Origin: Paguma larvata
Lineage: Eukaryota > Chordata > Mammalia > Carnivora > Viverridae
Direction of reading: 5' to 3'
NCBI GenBank assembly: GCA_030068075.1
Contig: CM057844.1
Span: 19,700,001 to 19,764,000 of the forward strand
DNA: 64,000 bases
The translations under genes were made by a program, and so were the position numbers. Below are positions 1 to 11,929 of this stretch, in pieces. How positions within the stretch are numbered: position 1 is the stretch's first letter; each line of letters starts with the position of its first letter. The notes below the pieces were generated by a model, which did no database searches, was not told where the DNA came from, and was given only the letters and a program-made list of their open reading frames with translations.

Positions 1-241
1 ATAAATAGTTGAAGAAAACCATAGAAGCTAATGGAGGAGAGAGTTTCAAAAAGACAAGTTACCATTTGTACATATCAAGTTGGCAAAGGTCAGGAATTGG
101 TTAACACATGGCATTGGGAGACTAAAGGAAACGGGCCCTCTCTAACCTCCGTGGGGAAGTCGGTTTGCCAATATTCATCGAAATTACAAATGCGTGTAGA
201 CTTTGACCCTGCATTTCCACTTGCAGGCCTCTGTCTTCCAG

Positions 242-354
242 AGAGACTCGTACCTGGTGGAAGTGACAGGCTACCAAGGTATTCACTGCACTGCCGTCCA
301 CAAAGGCAAAAAGACTGGACACAACCGAGGGTCCATCAACAAGAGATTTGCTCA
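242..354 (+). CDS. possible internal coding exon, gene unknown
   Basis: The stretch is preceded by a pyrimidine-rich tract ending in AG (CTCTGTCTTCCAG) and followed by a strong donor (GCTCA|GTAAGT). In phase 0 from 242 it reads 37 codons without a stop and leaves two bases over. The peptide begins RDSYLVEVTGYQGIHC and continues with a basic stretch containing KGKKTG and NKRF, which looks more protein-like than the other frames. I do not recognise the family. No second exon could be joined with confidence. An open continuation after an AG near 1044 in the matching phase is conceivable but is not supported by anything else. It could equally be a chance ORF between chance splice sites. Confidence 0.33.
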
Positions 355-1239
355 GTAAGTTCTGGCATATAATGAAGGTGTGCAACTTTGAAAGAGAGAG
401 AAAGAACTGGAGCCATTTCCAAGGCATGTTGTTAATGCAAAGAGCAAAATGCAAACAGCTCCATATCAGATAACTCTCATAACAGGGCAGGGAGAGAGAA
501 GAGAATGTATGTAGTTACTCGTATACTCCTAAAATATCTTCGGGAGGGATGTACACAAGATCCAACAGCACTGGTTGACCATGAGAAGGGATCCCTGTGT
601 TGCTGGAGGCAGAGACAGGAGATTTTTCACTGTCTACTCTGTGGTGCTTTTTAAATTAAAAACAAAACAAAACAAAAATAAACCAAAAGAAATCTGGGAA
701 AACCTGCAGGAAAAAAAATAGAGAAGTGTCAAAAAGGATAGACATGGCTTAGATATCCAGTCCAGAGTCTTGCTACTCAAAATGTGGCCCATAGACCAGC
801 AAGCATTAGAATCACCTGAGAGCTAGTTAGAAATAAAAGATCCCAGGCCCCATCCCAGATGGACTGAGTCAGAATCTGCATTTGAACAAGAGCCCTAGGG
901 AATTGGAGCATATGGTAGACTTTGATACACGCTGGTCCAGGCAGAGAACGCACTCCCAGCTGCACCACCTGGTTTGCACAGCCTGCCACTAATAAAACAG
1001 CTGCCTTCCCCCCCAACTGGGGCTCCATCCCAGTGAGACACAAGGGGCCAGCCTGTTCCTATTAAGGGGGAGGTTTTCAGCAGCTCCTCTCAGGCCTTGG
1101 CTGGCCCTGCGCCCAGTGCCCTGGCAGGTCCCCAGCCAAGGAGACAGCTCACTTCCTCCTCCTGGAGCCACTGGGACTGCTCAGAACGGAAATATTTGAG
1201 AGTTCTCCACTCCCCCAGTTATAAGCTCTTTCCAACATG

Positions 1240-1245
1240 AATAAA
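1240..1245 (+). terminator. possible polyadenylation signal AATAAA
   Basis: AATAAA lies in GC-moderate, apparently non-repeat sequence and is followed within about 15-40 nt by T/GT-rich sequence (CTGTCTGG, then ATTTTTC). It could end a transcript that includes the candidate exon at 242-354. The hexamer is common by chance, so this is weak. Confidence 0.22.
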
Positions 1246-2374
1246 GATGCATCTGTCTGGCTCAGATTTTTCATAACTGGTATTTATTTATCCATCCACC
1301 CGTGCCTCTAGGTCCCTGGTACACCGACCCAGCAGTGAAAGGAAGGCAGGAGAGGGAGCACACAGAGCAGGCCCCCTTGGAGAAGGAGGGAGAAGGAAAA
1401 GCCAGGGGCTTAGTGGCTGCCTCTGCATCCCTGATCTGCCTGACCTCCTCCAAGCCACATCTGGAGGCCACATCTGGAAGAAGTGACGCCACTGGACTCT
1501 TCGGAGCCGCGGGGAGGAGGGCCAGGAGAGGCATGGGGAGCGGTGTTGACGTAGATCCAGACCACCCAGGAGCCTGCAGTTGGAAGGCCAGGCAGGGAGA
1601 CTAAGCTCTCCCACCACACTCCCCCCACTGCCTCCCAACTCTCTGAGCCCAGCATCTGAGGGAGCATGGAGCCGCCATGAGTGAATGCCCTCCACCACAA
1701 TTGTCCTGAGCCTTCCCCTCCCCAAAGTGGGGGGACTCTAGAAGGCCAAGCCCTCTCTCTTTCTGGATCCTTCTCCCCCTCCCACCTCCTGGGCAGCCCT
1801 TCCCCACAAACAGAACCCCAAATCCTCATCTTCTCCCTTCATGCTCCCTCCTGGGTCCTTTATAGGTCCCTCATAGTCACCACCCCTGAGTGGCTAATGT
1901 CTCTCAGAAGAAAAACAAAACCAAGCCATAAAACCACTCCGATGTGCACAGCCCCGAAATTTACAAAACGCCTCCACGTACCGTGCCTCAGTTTGTCAGC
2001 TAACAGCTCTGCAAAATTAGAATTCCTATACGGGGAAACACCAAGCCCCGGGAAATGTCAGAGGACTTGACAAGATGGCCCAGCCCGCAGGCAGCAGGGA
2101 CCACAGGGCTCAGACGCACGTGCACACTGCCAGCTCCCGAGGCCTCACGTGCCTTCCAGCGCGGGGCTGCAAATCTGACAGGTCTTTCTCCAGGAGCCAC
2201 CTGCTGGCATCCCAGCTCTGTCGATGGTTATGCTGCAAGAGTTCGGCGATGGGTTGGCAACATCTCCCACGGTTGTTAAACAGAGCAGTGGGCCCGCAGT
2301 GGCACTCTCCCATCTTTTCCCCGCGTTCCTCTTTGAGGAACTAAGCAAGGAGATCCCTCTTTGAGGAGGCTAGT

Positions 2375-2406
2375 GGGGGCGGGGGGGGGATGTGGGGGGG
2401 GGGGGT
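2375..2406 (+). repeat. G-rich tract, potential G-quadruplex
   Basis: A near-continuous run of G on the + strand, interrupted by C, AT and T. It has enough G blocks of three or more to fold as a G-quadruplex. Confidence 0.7.
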
Positions 2407-2407
2407 G

Positions 2408-2419
2408 TGCGCGTGCGCA
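2408..2419. promoter_or_regulatory. NRF1-type palindrome TGCGCGTGCGCA
   Basis: A perfect match to the NRF1-type motif, directly after a G-run and within alternating purine-pyrimidine sequence. It lies outside an obvious CpG island, so function is uncertain. Confidence 0.35.
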
Positions 2420-3369
2420 CTTATGAGCTCTAAGGCATAGGTCACATCTTGGGTTTGGTCTCCTTTTCTGCTGAGGGCTCCCTGAGGCCCAGGCTCTGTT
2501 TCATCCCAGGAAACATTCCCCAGGCAGGGACGTGGGCCCCTCATTCCTTGAAAGCTGTGCCTGCCTAGTGTTCTCTCTGGATTGTAAGGATCCAGCTCTG
2601 TGGGCTCAGGTCAAGCCCCTAAGTCCAGTAAGACCGGTATGCCGCAGCATGCCCCTACAAAGCTGAAACTGGAATCCCTTGCTGGGCCGGCTTGCCCTGT
2701 AGCTGCCCTCAGCAGCTCTCCCTCCCCCCCGCCCCCTTCCAGGGGGCTCTCCCTGCCCTCTGGCTTTCCCTCCTGAATTGGGCTGGTCATGGGATAAGCT
2801 CCCTCTGGCTGTCTGATCACCAGTGTGGCAGGACTTGATGAACCAGAGTGACTTAGGACACCATCCAGGTCTCTCTGACTCAGCCCTGGGCTCTTTCCAC
2901 ACAGCATTTACCGGGCAGGGCGCTTGGTCCCAAACCACAGAAATGGCTCTGAATGGCCTCAGCAGAAGAGGGATTTATTAGAAGATTACGGAGTGACTTA
3001 CGGGATTGATCAGAAGAACTGACCACTGCAAGAATGTGGCCGGGCGCTGCCGCTCCTGGCACCCTCCGCCTCTGACTGTGGCCGTGTTCTCAGTGCTCGC
3101 TGCTCTCTGTGGCCTCATCTTAGACTCAGAGCTCTGGGAAACATTCCAGAGAGGCCGAGCTTGGTTCTGAACCCACACCCTCGTCGCCGGAGAAAGCAAG
3201 TCCATAGTGCCGGGTGCCTCAAGGTATAAGGGGAGGTTTCAGACACTGGGCAACCAAAAGAAGGTGATAAGTACTCCCACACCACTCCATCCTTTTAGGA
3301 TCTGCTATTAGGAGCTGGTTGCTCCAAATAGACCTCGACTTCAAAGGTCATTTTCTTTTCATTGTGTCA

Positions 3370-3865
3370 TTAAAAAAAATTGAAAATGTTTAATTTGCAC
3401 ACAGTAAAAGGCATATGTCTTAAGGATTCTGCTTGATAAAATTTTCAAATGTGCTTATATATTGTGAAACCACAACCTGGATCAAAATATAGAACATTTC
3501 CGTCACCCCAGAAAGGTCCTGCGTGCCCATCCTGGTCAATCTCATCCTCCTCCCCAGAGGAAATGACTGTTCTGATTTTAGCTTAGTTTAGCCTGCTCTT
3601 GAACTTCATACAAAAAGAATCATACAGTTTGTGCTCTTTTAAGCATAAGGTTTCTTTGGCTTAGCATAATGCATTTTGAGATTCAGCCGGGTTGCATGTG
3701 TTTTTTGGTTTGGGGTTTGGGTTTTTTTGCTGAGTATTATTCCACTGTAGGTACCAGCCGTAATTTGCTTATCCATTCTCTTGTTGATAGACATTTGGAT
3801 TGTTTCTACGGTTTGGTCTTTAATGAATAAACCTGTAAACATTCATGTACAGTTTTTCTGTAGTC
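3370..3865 (-). mobile_element. old L1 3' fragment
   Basis: The + strand reads as the complement of an L1M 3' region. Typical phrases are a variant of 'cagtttgtgctctttt...catttggattgtttctac' and 'aatgaataaacctgtaaacattcatgtac'. It is strongly diverged, with no open frame left. Confidence 0.65.
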
Positions 3866-4039
3866 AAGCATCATTGCTCCCGGGGTTTTGATGTGCTGTC
3901 CTGCCCTGCTGGAACTTCCCTGCCAAGTTAGCCACAGACCTCATGTAAAAAGACAGATGAATTGAGTTTCCCCATGAAATCGCAATCTATATTCAAGATG
4001 GAATTTCTCATGTATGTCCCTAAACCTGCTCCTTCCACG

Positions 4040-4800
4040 CTCTTCCTCATTTTACTGCATTTCTGGACTAGTTGCTCAGGCCAGAAACCTAGACCCCTCT
4101 CTCTTTACTCACACCCTTCAACCAAGCCATCGCCGATCCCATCATATGTGCCTTCAAAACACCTGACTACTTATCTCCTCCATGCTACCAGCCAGTCTGG
4201 ACCACCATCGCCCATCACCTGGCTCGCTGCAGTATCCTCTCCTCTGCTGCCATCCTTGTCTCTCTCTCCCACCCCGACTCCGCCCCACCCCCAGGTGATT
4301 CTCTGGAGTAACCCCGCAAAGGCTAAGCACGACTGTGTTCTGCCTTTGCCTGAAACCCTCCTACGGCCCCCATCCCACTCTAAGCAAAAGCCACAGTCCT
4401 TACAGTGTCTGCAAAGCCCTATGTGATATCTCCCTGCTACTTCTATCCTATCATCCCCCTTCCCTTTCTCCTCTTCAGTCATACTGTGCTTGTTCCTTTA
4501 ATACACAAAGGATACTCCTGCCTCTGGACTTTTGCACTGGCTGTTCCCCTGAATGCAAAGCTCTTCCTCTTTTATGTCCACATGACCCCCTCCTTTACCT
4601 TTCTTCAGCCTGATCAGCTTTATCAGCTCTATTTTTCTCTAGAACATTTACCATCGTCTCACACAGTCTGATTACTGGTTAACATGTTTGTTATCTGTCT
4701 GTCTGTCGTCAGCATGTCAGATCCATGAGGGTAGGGCTTTTTTAGTTTGCACTTGTGTCTCCAGTGCCCAACAGCATTGGCCTTGTCCTAGGCACCAAAT
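4040..4800 (+). mobile_element. L2 LINE 3' fragment
   Basis: Typical L2 landmarks occur in order: GGACTTTTGCACTGGCTGTTCCC, GAATGCAAAGCTCTTCCTC, AACATTTACCATCGTCTCACA and CCATGAGGGTAGGGCTTTT, then a 'cagtgccca' ending. The long open frame at 3962-4426 is a by-product of the pyrimidine-rich composition. Confidence 0.75.
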
Positions 4801-5189
4801 AGGAGACACAGAGAGACATGGTGTACATTAAAATGAGAATCAAGTCTGGCATCTTCTACCTTGAGCTCATTATTTGGTTGTTGAATTCTGGAAGAGACTG
4901 CTAAGAGCATCGTTTGGGCTCTCCCTACTCCCCACCACAGAGATTTAGCTCACTTTGGCCGGAGCCCCCTGTCTCCCAGCCTGTGCAAGTCAAGTTCGGG
5001 CCCAGAGATATGACGAGGCTTTGGGAAACTGTGAGGTGGAGCCTAGCCTGAGGCAGGTAGGTGGAGTTTGGGCAGGCAGAAAGGACAACATGGGCTGGCA
5101 TGGGACAGTGCCACTCAGCTGAGATACCCAGAGGGGGTTAGGATTTCAACATATGAATTTTGGAGGAATACAACCATTCAGTCCATAGC

Positions 5190-5355
5190 ATTGTCTGTGT
5201 GACCTTGGACAAGCCACTTAATCTCTCTGAACTTCAGAGATAATAACAGCACCTGTTTCGTAGGGGTGTTGTGATAATTAAATGAGATCATTCTTATAAA
5301 GCAATTAACACAGCACCTGATCTATGGTAAATGTAAAATAAATATTTACTATTTT
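5190..5355 (+). repeat. MIR SINE
   Basis: The MIR core reads GTGACCTTGGACAAGCCACTTAATCTCTCTGAACTTCAG, followed by the GATAATTAAATGAGAT stretch and the 'aacacagcacctgatc...taaa' end. Confidence 0.85.
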
Positions 5356-5559
5356 AATCATTAGTGTTCTGGTCATTCAGTCCAGGGACAGTGCATTCTA
5401 TGTCCCTAGGGGTTGAGCAGAGTGGAGCAGGGTGAGGCTGGCATTTTAAAGAGAACTACACACTGAAAAAGGTTAGGCTGATCTGATTTTTAATGAACAG
5501 ACTCACGGAGTTCCTTGAGATTTGGGGACCACATGAATAGCAGATAACTCCTTTTGACT

Positions 5560-5970
5560 CTTACCAATTCTGGCTGCCAGTACCGGTGATTGTTTTTTTT
5601 TTTTCCTAAGAGTTTTCTCTGACTGCTTGACCTCATCCTGTCCATCCTGTTAACCAGGAAGTTAACATCTTACCACAGGAGCCCTCAATTAATGACTGGT
5701 GGGAGATGGCATCTAAATACCCCAGCTCCCTCACCCCTCAGATGCCATAACTCAGACATGTGCTCTCCACTGTCTCCCAGCCTTCCTCAGCAGGATTAAG
5801 CTCTAGTCATCTACTTGCATTGCATCTACTTGCGTTGGCTTCCTTCTCTTCCCTGTCTCACTTCTTGAATTTCCTGTGGGTGGTCCTGGGGTCACTTTGC
5901 AAATAAGTTACCTGTATTACTTGTATAATCCTTGTCTTGGAGTCTGCTTCTGGGGGGTGGGGGTGCGGCC
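5560..5970 (+). mobile_element. recurrent LTR-like repeat, family not named
   Basis: The end reads as a diverged version of 'tcctgtgggtggtc...cctgtattacttgtataatccttgtcttggagtctgcttctgggggg'. The same sequence type recurs near 8290 and 13520 (complement), 19560, 21490 and 23510. The copies are diverged from one another, so these are independent old insertions. Confidence 0.5.
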
Positions 5971-6479
5971 TAAGAGTCCACCTTTGGTGAGTCCAGGTCT
6001 GCCAAGCGAGTAGTCATCTGGAAGGTCCACACCAAGCCTGACCTCTGGCCAGTAACTCAAGCTGCCTGAAAATAATAGACCCCTTGGGCTGCCCAATCAG
6101 AACCATCTCCATCCCCCGGCATTCAAGCTAGAAGACACCCTAAAGACAAATTTTCTCTCATTTAAATTCCTTCTCACATTCTCACGTAGGGACTCCTACT
6201 TGATGGCTGTCAAGCCATCTTGACCTGAGGGCAAGGATGACTGACACACAGGTTCTATCTCAAGTGCCACCTCTGACCAAAAGATAGAAGCTACCTGGAA
6301 GCTCTATCCAACATTACAGATTGCAGATATAACTAGAGATGTCTGCCTTGAGCACTGGAACAAGTAAGCAGTGACCTTATATATACCACCCTGGCTCTAG
6401 AAGTAAATTATTTCCTTCACGGTGAAGTTGGATGAATTTTTCCTTAGCATTCCTAGTCCACCAAGGCTATCTCTGCCTT

Positions 6480-6691
6480 TTTAAAAAAAAAAAATTTAAT
6501 GTTTATTTGGGGTGGGGCAGGGGGTTGAGCATGAGCTGCAGAGGGGCAGAGAGCAAGAGGGGCACAGAGAATCCAAAGCAGGCTCTCCACTGTCAGCCCA
6601 AAGCCTAACATGGGGCTTAAAGCCATGAACCGTGAGATCATGAGCTGAGCTGAAGTCAGACACTGAACCGACTGAGCCACCCAGGTGGCCC
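6480..6691 (-). mobile_element. CAN SINE (felid type), older copy
   Basis: It starts with a T/A-rich tail complement ('aaaatttaatgtttattt') and ends with the head complement GACTGAGCCACCCAGGTGGCC. It is partly diverged. The flanks share the word CTCTGCC, consistent with a TSD. Confidence 0.9.
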
Positions 6692-6710
6692 TCTGCCTCT
6701 CTTTTCTTTT

Positions 6711-6918
6711 AATTAAAGTTTATTTATTTATTTTGAGAGAGGGAGGGAGGGAGATGGTGTGCACATGAGGGAGAGGCAGAGAGAGAGGGAGAGAGAGAAC
6801 ACGAAGCAGGCTCTGCACTATCAGTACAGAACCTGACATGGGGCTCAATCTCACGAACTGTGACCTAAGCTGAAATCAAAAGTTGGATGCTTAACCAACT
6901 AAGCCACCCAGGTGCCCC
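6711..6918 (-). mobile_element. CAN SINE
   Basis: It runs from AATTAAAGTTTATTTATTTATTTTGAGAG to AAGCCACCCAGGTGCCCC. It follows the copy ending at 6691, and the word TATCTCTGCC occurs both left of the first copy and right of this one, so the two form a stacked insertion. Confidence 0.92.
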
Positions 6919-7068
6919 TATCTCTGCCCCTTGATGATCTACTTCCTTCATCTCACTTGCCCCATTCCAGACAACAAGCCGGTATCCTGAACATGGCCAC
7001 CCATTTACTGGATGAGGAAACAGAGAGTCTGAAACATTAAGTGACTCTCCCAGAATCAAGAATTTTTT

Positions 7069-7273
7069 TTAATGTTTGTTCATTTTTTGAGAGAGATGGA
7101 GACAGTATGAGTGGGGAAGGGGCAGAGAGAGAGGGAGGACACAGAATCAGAAGCAGGCTCCAGGCTCTGAGCTGTCAGCACAGAGCCCGACACGGGGCTC
7201 GAACCCACAAGCAGTGAGATCATGACCTGAGCCGAAGTCGGAAGCTTAACAGACTGAACCACTCAGGCGCCCC
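7069..7273 (-). mobile_element. CAN SINE
   Basis: It runs from TTTTTTTTAATGTTTGTTC to CACTCAGGCGCCCC. The flanks CCCAGAATCA (left and right) are a likely TSD. Confidence 0.93.
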
Positions 7274-8284
7274 AGAATCACAGAATTTAGGGATGGAACA
7301 AAGGCTTTTGTTCAGGTCTACCTGACACCAAAGCCCCCACACTATGTTCTTTCATAGAGACGGCAGTAAGAAAGGTCTTTAACCAAAGAGAACAGCCCGG
7401 CATGTCTCTTTTTGTTAAGAGAAGCTATGTTGTCTTCGCCAGCCAGATGGAGTCAAAGGCTCTTTGGGGGCCAGGGAGGAGCCCTTCCCCAACTCCACAG
7501 CCACCCTCAGTAGCCTCTCTGCCAGGCTCTGGCTCCGCCTTCTTGGGTCCAGACTCTCTCTCAGCCCTACCTGGGAGAGCTCCTTTCTCATTTATTTGCT
7601 CTCCTCGAGCAGCTGACTCTCAGAGAGGGCCGGAAGCCTCCTGGGAAAGCTGAAGGCAGAATTCTAACTGGAGCAGGCATGACTGGAACACTTCCAAACC
7701 TCTAAGTTATGGAAAAATCCAGCTGAGACCTTCCCAGGGTGGTGACTCAGCACTCCCACAGGCAGGGGGCTGCGAATGGGGCCTCGGACCGCAGCCTCGG
7801 CCCGGAGCCTGCTGACCAGGCAGCCTGCCCACCCGGGTCTGGCTCATACCCTCTCCCAAGCTCCAGCCCAGAACTTCGAGTGCGTCCCTGTTACCGCACA
7901 TCTGGCCTCCTGCTTCTGAAAGCTGCGACTCCCTGCTCTCGGAAGACTTAGGCGTGAGGCTCACAGACCCGTGGTCTCTTCACGCACAGGCTTAGCCTAC
8001 AACTTGCCCCTCCCTGCCCTTGTACCTACCTGAGCAGCTTGCTGCTGGTGTTGTGTTTTGTGGACTAAGACAGCAGCAAGGGGCGAGCAAGCAAGGGAGG
8101 GAGTGTGACAAAGTCACCAAGACCTTCCTAAAGGTTAGGACTCTTCTCCTCTCCTCAGCTGAGACCAGGGGCCCTCAAGGATACATTCACACCTGCCAGC
8201 TTACCAACTGTGCTCCAACTGTGGACGATGCGGGGGTTCAGTGGGCCAACTTCGAAGTCCACTAGACCTGGCTCTAAATTCCTC
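7274..8284. other. no recognised gene or repeat
   Basis: GC-moderate sequence with several short frames up to about 85 codons. None has recognisable domains. I see no CpG island or RNA gene. Confidence 0.4.
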
Positions 8285-8510
8285 ATTGACAGGTATCTTA
8301 GATCTCCTTGTCTAGAATCAGAACCTGAGACGGGGATTCTTGGGCACATGATTTATCGAGGAAATGATCGCAAGAGAAAAGGAGGGAGGAAAGCAGGACA
8401 AGGTAGGAGAAGACGCTCAGCAAGAATGGGATCTCAGCTGGTGTCTAACCTCTGCTCGATCCCACCGGCAGCTCTAGGGAGTGAGTTGTCCAGCACTGTC
8501 TCCCCCTTGA
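8285..8510 (-). mobile_element. probable copy of the recurrent LTR-like repeat
   Basis: 'agaatcagaacctgagacggggattcttgggcacatgatttat' resembles the complement of the element end seen at 5560-5970. It is degraded. Confidence 0.35.
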
Positions 8511-8934
8511 GGTAAGCAGGCCACACTTTTGTACCCCTGTGTCAATCAGTCATTGTCCATCCCTGAAGGATGGGGCAGTGGCAGTGGAAGAGGAAGATGG
8601 AAGTTCCCAGAAGGTTCTGGAAAAAAGCAATCCCATCAGCCACCGACAATCTCCAGAGATGGTCTCAGATGTAAGCTTTTAGCCACCTCACTGGCAGCAG
8701 CTGGAGCAGGAGTCATTGGCTGGGAAAATAGATCAAGAGGGGCATCGACACTGGGCAAGATTCAGTTGACTCCTCTGTGAAAGGAACATAAAACTTACCA
8801 CATATGCGGTAAGTGCTGGGAAGCAAGCACAATGCCCCCAATACAAGGTAAGTCCTCAGTGCCTAAAAGCCATCATTCCTATTGCTTGGTGAAGTCACAT
8901 TAGTATGGAAGTTAATTCTGGGGTGTCTAGATAT

Positions 8935-9320
8935 TTACCCAGACATTTCTGGATATTTCTGGATATCTAAATATTTCTGGGAGGGTGCTTTTAGATGACA
9001 TTAACATTCAATTCAGTGGCCTTTGAGTAAAGCAGACTGCCTTCCATAATGTGGGTGGGCCTCATCCAATCAGTTGAAGGCATAAATAGAGAAAAGGCCT
9101 AACTTTCCCTGAACAAGAGGAAATTCTGCCATCAGATGGCCTTTGGACTGGAACTGCAGCATCGTCTCTTCCCTGGGTCTCCAGCCTGGTGGCCCACCCT
9201 TCAGATTTTGGCCTTATCAGCCTCTGTAATCACATAAACTAACCTCTCCCATTCCCTGCCCCGCCCCATTCCCTTTCCATATGTATTTGGGATTGGCCCA
9301 TTTCTCCAGAGAACCTGGAC
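8935..9320 (+). mobile_element. old interspersed repeat, family unassigned
   Basis: It contains AAGCAGACTGCCTTCC, GTGGGTGGGCCTCATCCAAT, CAGTTGAAGGC and CTCCAGAGAACCTGGACTA, a familiar mammalian dispersed repeat of the LTR or L1 3' type. The left end has a small local tandem repetition of TTTCTGGATAT. Confidence 0.5.
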
Positions 9321-9894
9321 TACAGCACATAGAAAGAAGAGCAGGAAGTGGGCAGCTCAGGGCTCAACATCATTGTTCAAGGGCATGGCCCCACATACCA
9401 CCAAACCTTGCTTGTGGGAAGCCTATGACATTCCAAATTCCTACATGTTCTGAAGTTAAATTCTTGGGAATTAAGACAGAGCCCAGCTCTCCCAACCTGC
9501 CTGGCATCCACTAAGCTGGATTCCCCAGTCGGCCCCTGTAGGTGGGCGCTCCACTCCCGAGGTACCACCCCCCTGGCCCTGCATCCAGTTTCTCTGCACT
9601 CCATCCCTCTGTAGCCTAGGGTGGTAGAGACATGAGCAGAGGGGTGAATCCCCAGAATGGGGAGAGAGATCCAGAAGGGGCAACACTTAGCAGAGTTCCC
9701 TGCTCCCACTCACTCCTGGCATTCTCACCAGGATGCTGATGACACAGGCCATCTCAAGGGGACAAGAGGGGATAGGAGCATGCCCAAATATCCTCCCTAA
9801 TTAGCTTAGGCTCTATAATGTTCCCTCCTTTCTTCATGCAGTGAGGGCCCCCAACCCTTCTATATGTCATCAGGACTGAAAAACGCATCATTTT
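9321..9894. other. no recognised gene or repeat
   Basis: Frames of 70-110 codons occur on both strands, without domains. Nothing else was recognised. Confidence 0.35.
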
Positions 9895-10128
9895 GCCCTG
9901 CCCTTGGCCTCCACAGAAAAGTGAGCACCTTGGACAAGGGAGAAATGGTGACCCCCTCCCTGACAGGAGGACACCCTAGAGCCTTAGAGAGAGCATGGCC
10001 TTACTGACATGTTGATTTCAGACTTCTAGCTTCCAGAACTGTGAGAGATTAAATTTCTCTTGTTTCGAGTCACCCAGTTTGTGGCATTTTGTTATGGCTA
10101 TGGCGGCCCTAGGAATCTGATACAATGA
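9895..10128 (+). mobile_element. MLT1-type LTR, 3' part
   Basis: The 3' part reads GACTTCTAGCTTCCAGAACTGTGAGAGATTAAATTTCTCTTG and then TTTTGTTATGGCTATGGCGGCCCTAGGAATCTGATACA, the standard end of MLT1 (ERVL-MaLR) LTRs. No internal retroviral sequence is visible. Confidence 0.75.
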
Positions 10129-10309
10129 GTCTAGTTGATACTGTCCACAGTTGCCAAAGTGCCAACCTCTAATTTTCTGAGGGAAGTCTAGGGATTAGAT
10201 TCCAGAAATTGGTGGCCACGCCCAGGTACTGCCATTCTTAGGGAATCTGTCAGAGAGGCCAGCTGCACTTCCCCAGGCCAGTCTTCTACCTCAAACCACC
10301 ATTGCCCTA

Positions 10310-10420
10310 ATATGGAAATAAAGGCTCTGGGAGAGTTAGTTACTTGCCCAAGGTCACACAGCTGGCAAGTGGTGAGGCTAAGACTTGAACTCAGACTGAT
10401 TCTGAAGCCTAGGTTTTTGT
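10310..10420 (-). repeat. MIR SINE
   Basis: The complement of the MIR core is present: TTACTTGCCCAAGGTCACACAGCTGGCAAGTGG, then ACTTGAACTCAGACTGATTC. Confidence 0.85.
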
Positions 10421-11037
10421 GACATGAGCCCCAGAGAGTATCCCCACCTGACGCTATGTAGGCAGCCTCATCCTCACAGTTCCATCCCTGCGACTCATCT
10501 CACAGATGTTTCCCGCTATGAGTCAGAGCAGCTGGAGACTTTATGAGCCCTCTAATGGGCTAACTACCTGATAACTTGATTATGCAAAAAGCCACATGTG
10601 AAACTCCTGCCCTCATAACCACATCATTTATAAGGAAATGAGTCTACCTTCTCCTCAGGCCTTTGGCTACCTGCCCGTCAGGAAGGCTCAGTGGAGCTTT
10701 TCAGGCTAAAAGGAGCAACTAAGAGGGGTTCCAGTCCACCTCCTGCTCTGCTCCCCAGTCCCAGAGAGCCTCAACTGCCCCAGGCCTCCTTCCAGTCTGG
10801 GCCTCTTTGCTGTAGGGACCCAAGGGGGCAGGAGGCTGAAGAGGGGACGTGCTGGGGCTGGAGGTGGTCGCTGGGGGTGGTCGAGGGAAGCAAAAGGGGA
10901 AAGGGAGAGAAGGGAGTGGCAGAATAAAGAGATGAACAGACAGACAAGAGGAAACGGAGTCGGAGTCGCAGCAATCTGGCTGCAAGTCCTGTGACTCTGT
11001 ATGGACTCTAACATTGAGTTTGGAGATTTCCAAGCAT

Positions 11038-11040
<3 letters not shown>
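10421..11040. other. no recognised gene; GC-moderate, purine-rich stretch
   Basis: Positions 10,840-10,930 are purine-rich (GGGAAAGGGAGAGAAGGGAG). Frames on the minus strand up to 145 codons are composition artefacts. Confidence 0.35.

Positions 11041-11069
<29 letters not shown>
11041..11069. repeat. (CA)n microsatellite
   Basis: An uninterrupted CA dinucleotide run of about 14 units. Confidence 0.95.
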
Positions 11070-11071
<2 letters not shown>

Positions 11072-11084
11072 AAATGCTACATTA

Positions 11085-11420
11085 TTTGCCATATTTTTTA
11101 ACTTTGTATAAATTTCAACATTATGCATATTGTTATGTAGCATGCTTTTTTCACTCCGATGCTACTTATAACTCTTGATCATTTTACCTGCCTCATTTCA
11201 TTGTGTGAATGCATCCAATTTATATGAGATGAACATTTTGTTTATTTCTAATTCTTGCTATTTCAGAGTATGCTGCAATAAATAGTCTTATACTCATATT
11301 CTCCTGCTCATGCAAACATGTCTCTAAGGCATATGGCTGAGAGTGGAATTGCTGGGTCATAGGACACGAGAGTTGCCACTCTCTATTGCCTTGCTCTCCA
11401 AAGTCCTATACCAATTTGCA
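11085..11420 (-). mobile_element. old L1 3' fragment
   Basis: Complement of an L1M 3' end: 'tattgttatgtagcatgcttttttcactc', 'gctgcaataaatagtcttatactcatattctcc' and 'agtggaattgctgggtcataggaca'. Confidence 0.6.
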
Positions 11421-11929
11421 CTTCCTTGAGCAGGGCGTGAGATCATCCGCTACTCCACATCCTCCTTTTTGTGGATGCTGTTGTTGCCTCACACACATCC
11501 CCTTTGCTGGCTGGGACACCCCTGGCCCCGCTGCTGTGCATGTTGGCTGCTAATGGCTCCCAGATGCCTCCTTGCTGGAGAATTGCCCTTGGCCATGGGA
11601 GTCTCCCATCTTGTATATTCCAGGGCCAGCGTAAGCCTCTATTCATCTTTGTTTTTTGAATTAGGTCCAAAGAGTAGGAATTAAAGATGGAAGCAAGAGA
11701 AGGAAACCACAGTCACTGCCTCCTCCAGGCTTGGTCCTCCCAAGCTCTAGGTAAAGGAAGACTTGGAGAGAGGAAGAAGAGCAAGAAAAGAGGGAAAGGC
11801 TCCAAGGCAGAGGAGAGTGGGGAACATATGCCTTAAAGCTGCTTCCCACATCAGGTGGGATGGAGGATGGGAACTGAGCAAGCCTCCCTCCACAGGTGAC
11901 AAAGATACTGAAAATCACACAGCATCCGT

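Larger units (their letters stand above)
1246..3365. other. GC-moderate sequence without recognised gene or repeat
   Basis: Several overlapping frames of 60-145 codons exist on both strands, but they come from the GC-rich composition and none shows a domain or convincing splice structure. The only distinct feature is the G-run and CpG palindrome at 2375-2420. Confidence 0.4.

Noticed and set aside
3962..4426. 154-codon proline/serine-rich frame
   Set aside because: It falls in an L2 LINE fragment with pyrimidine-rich composition.
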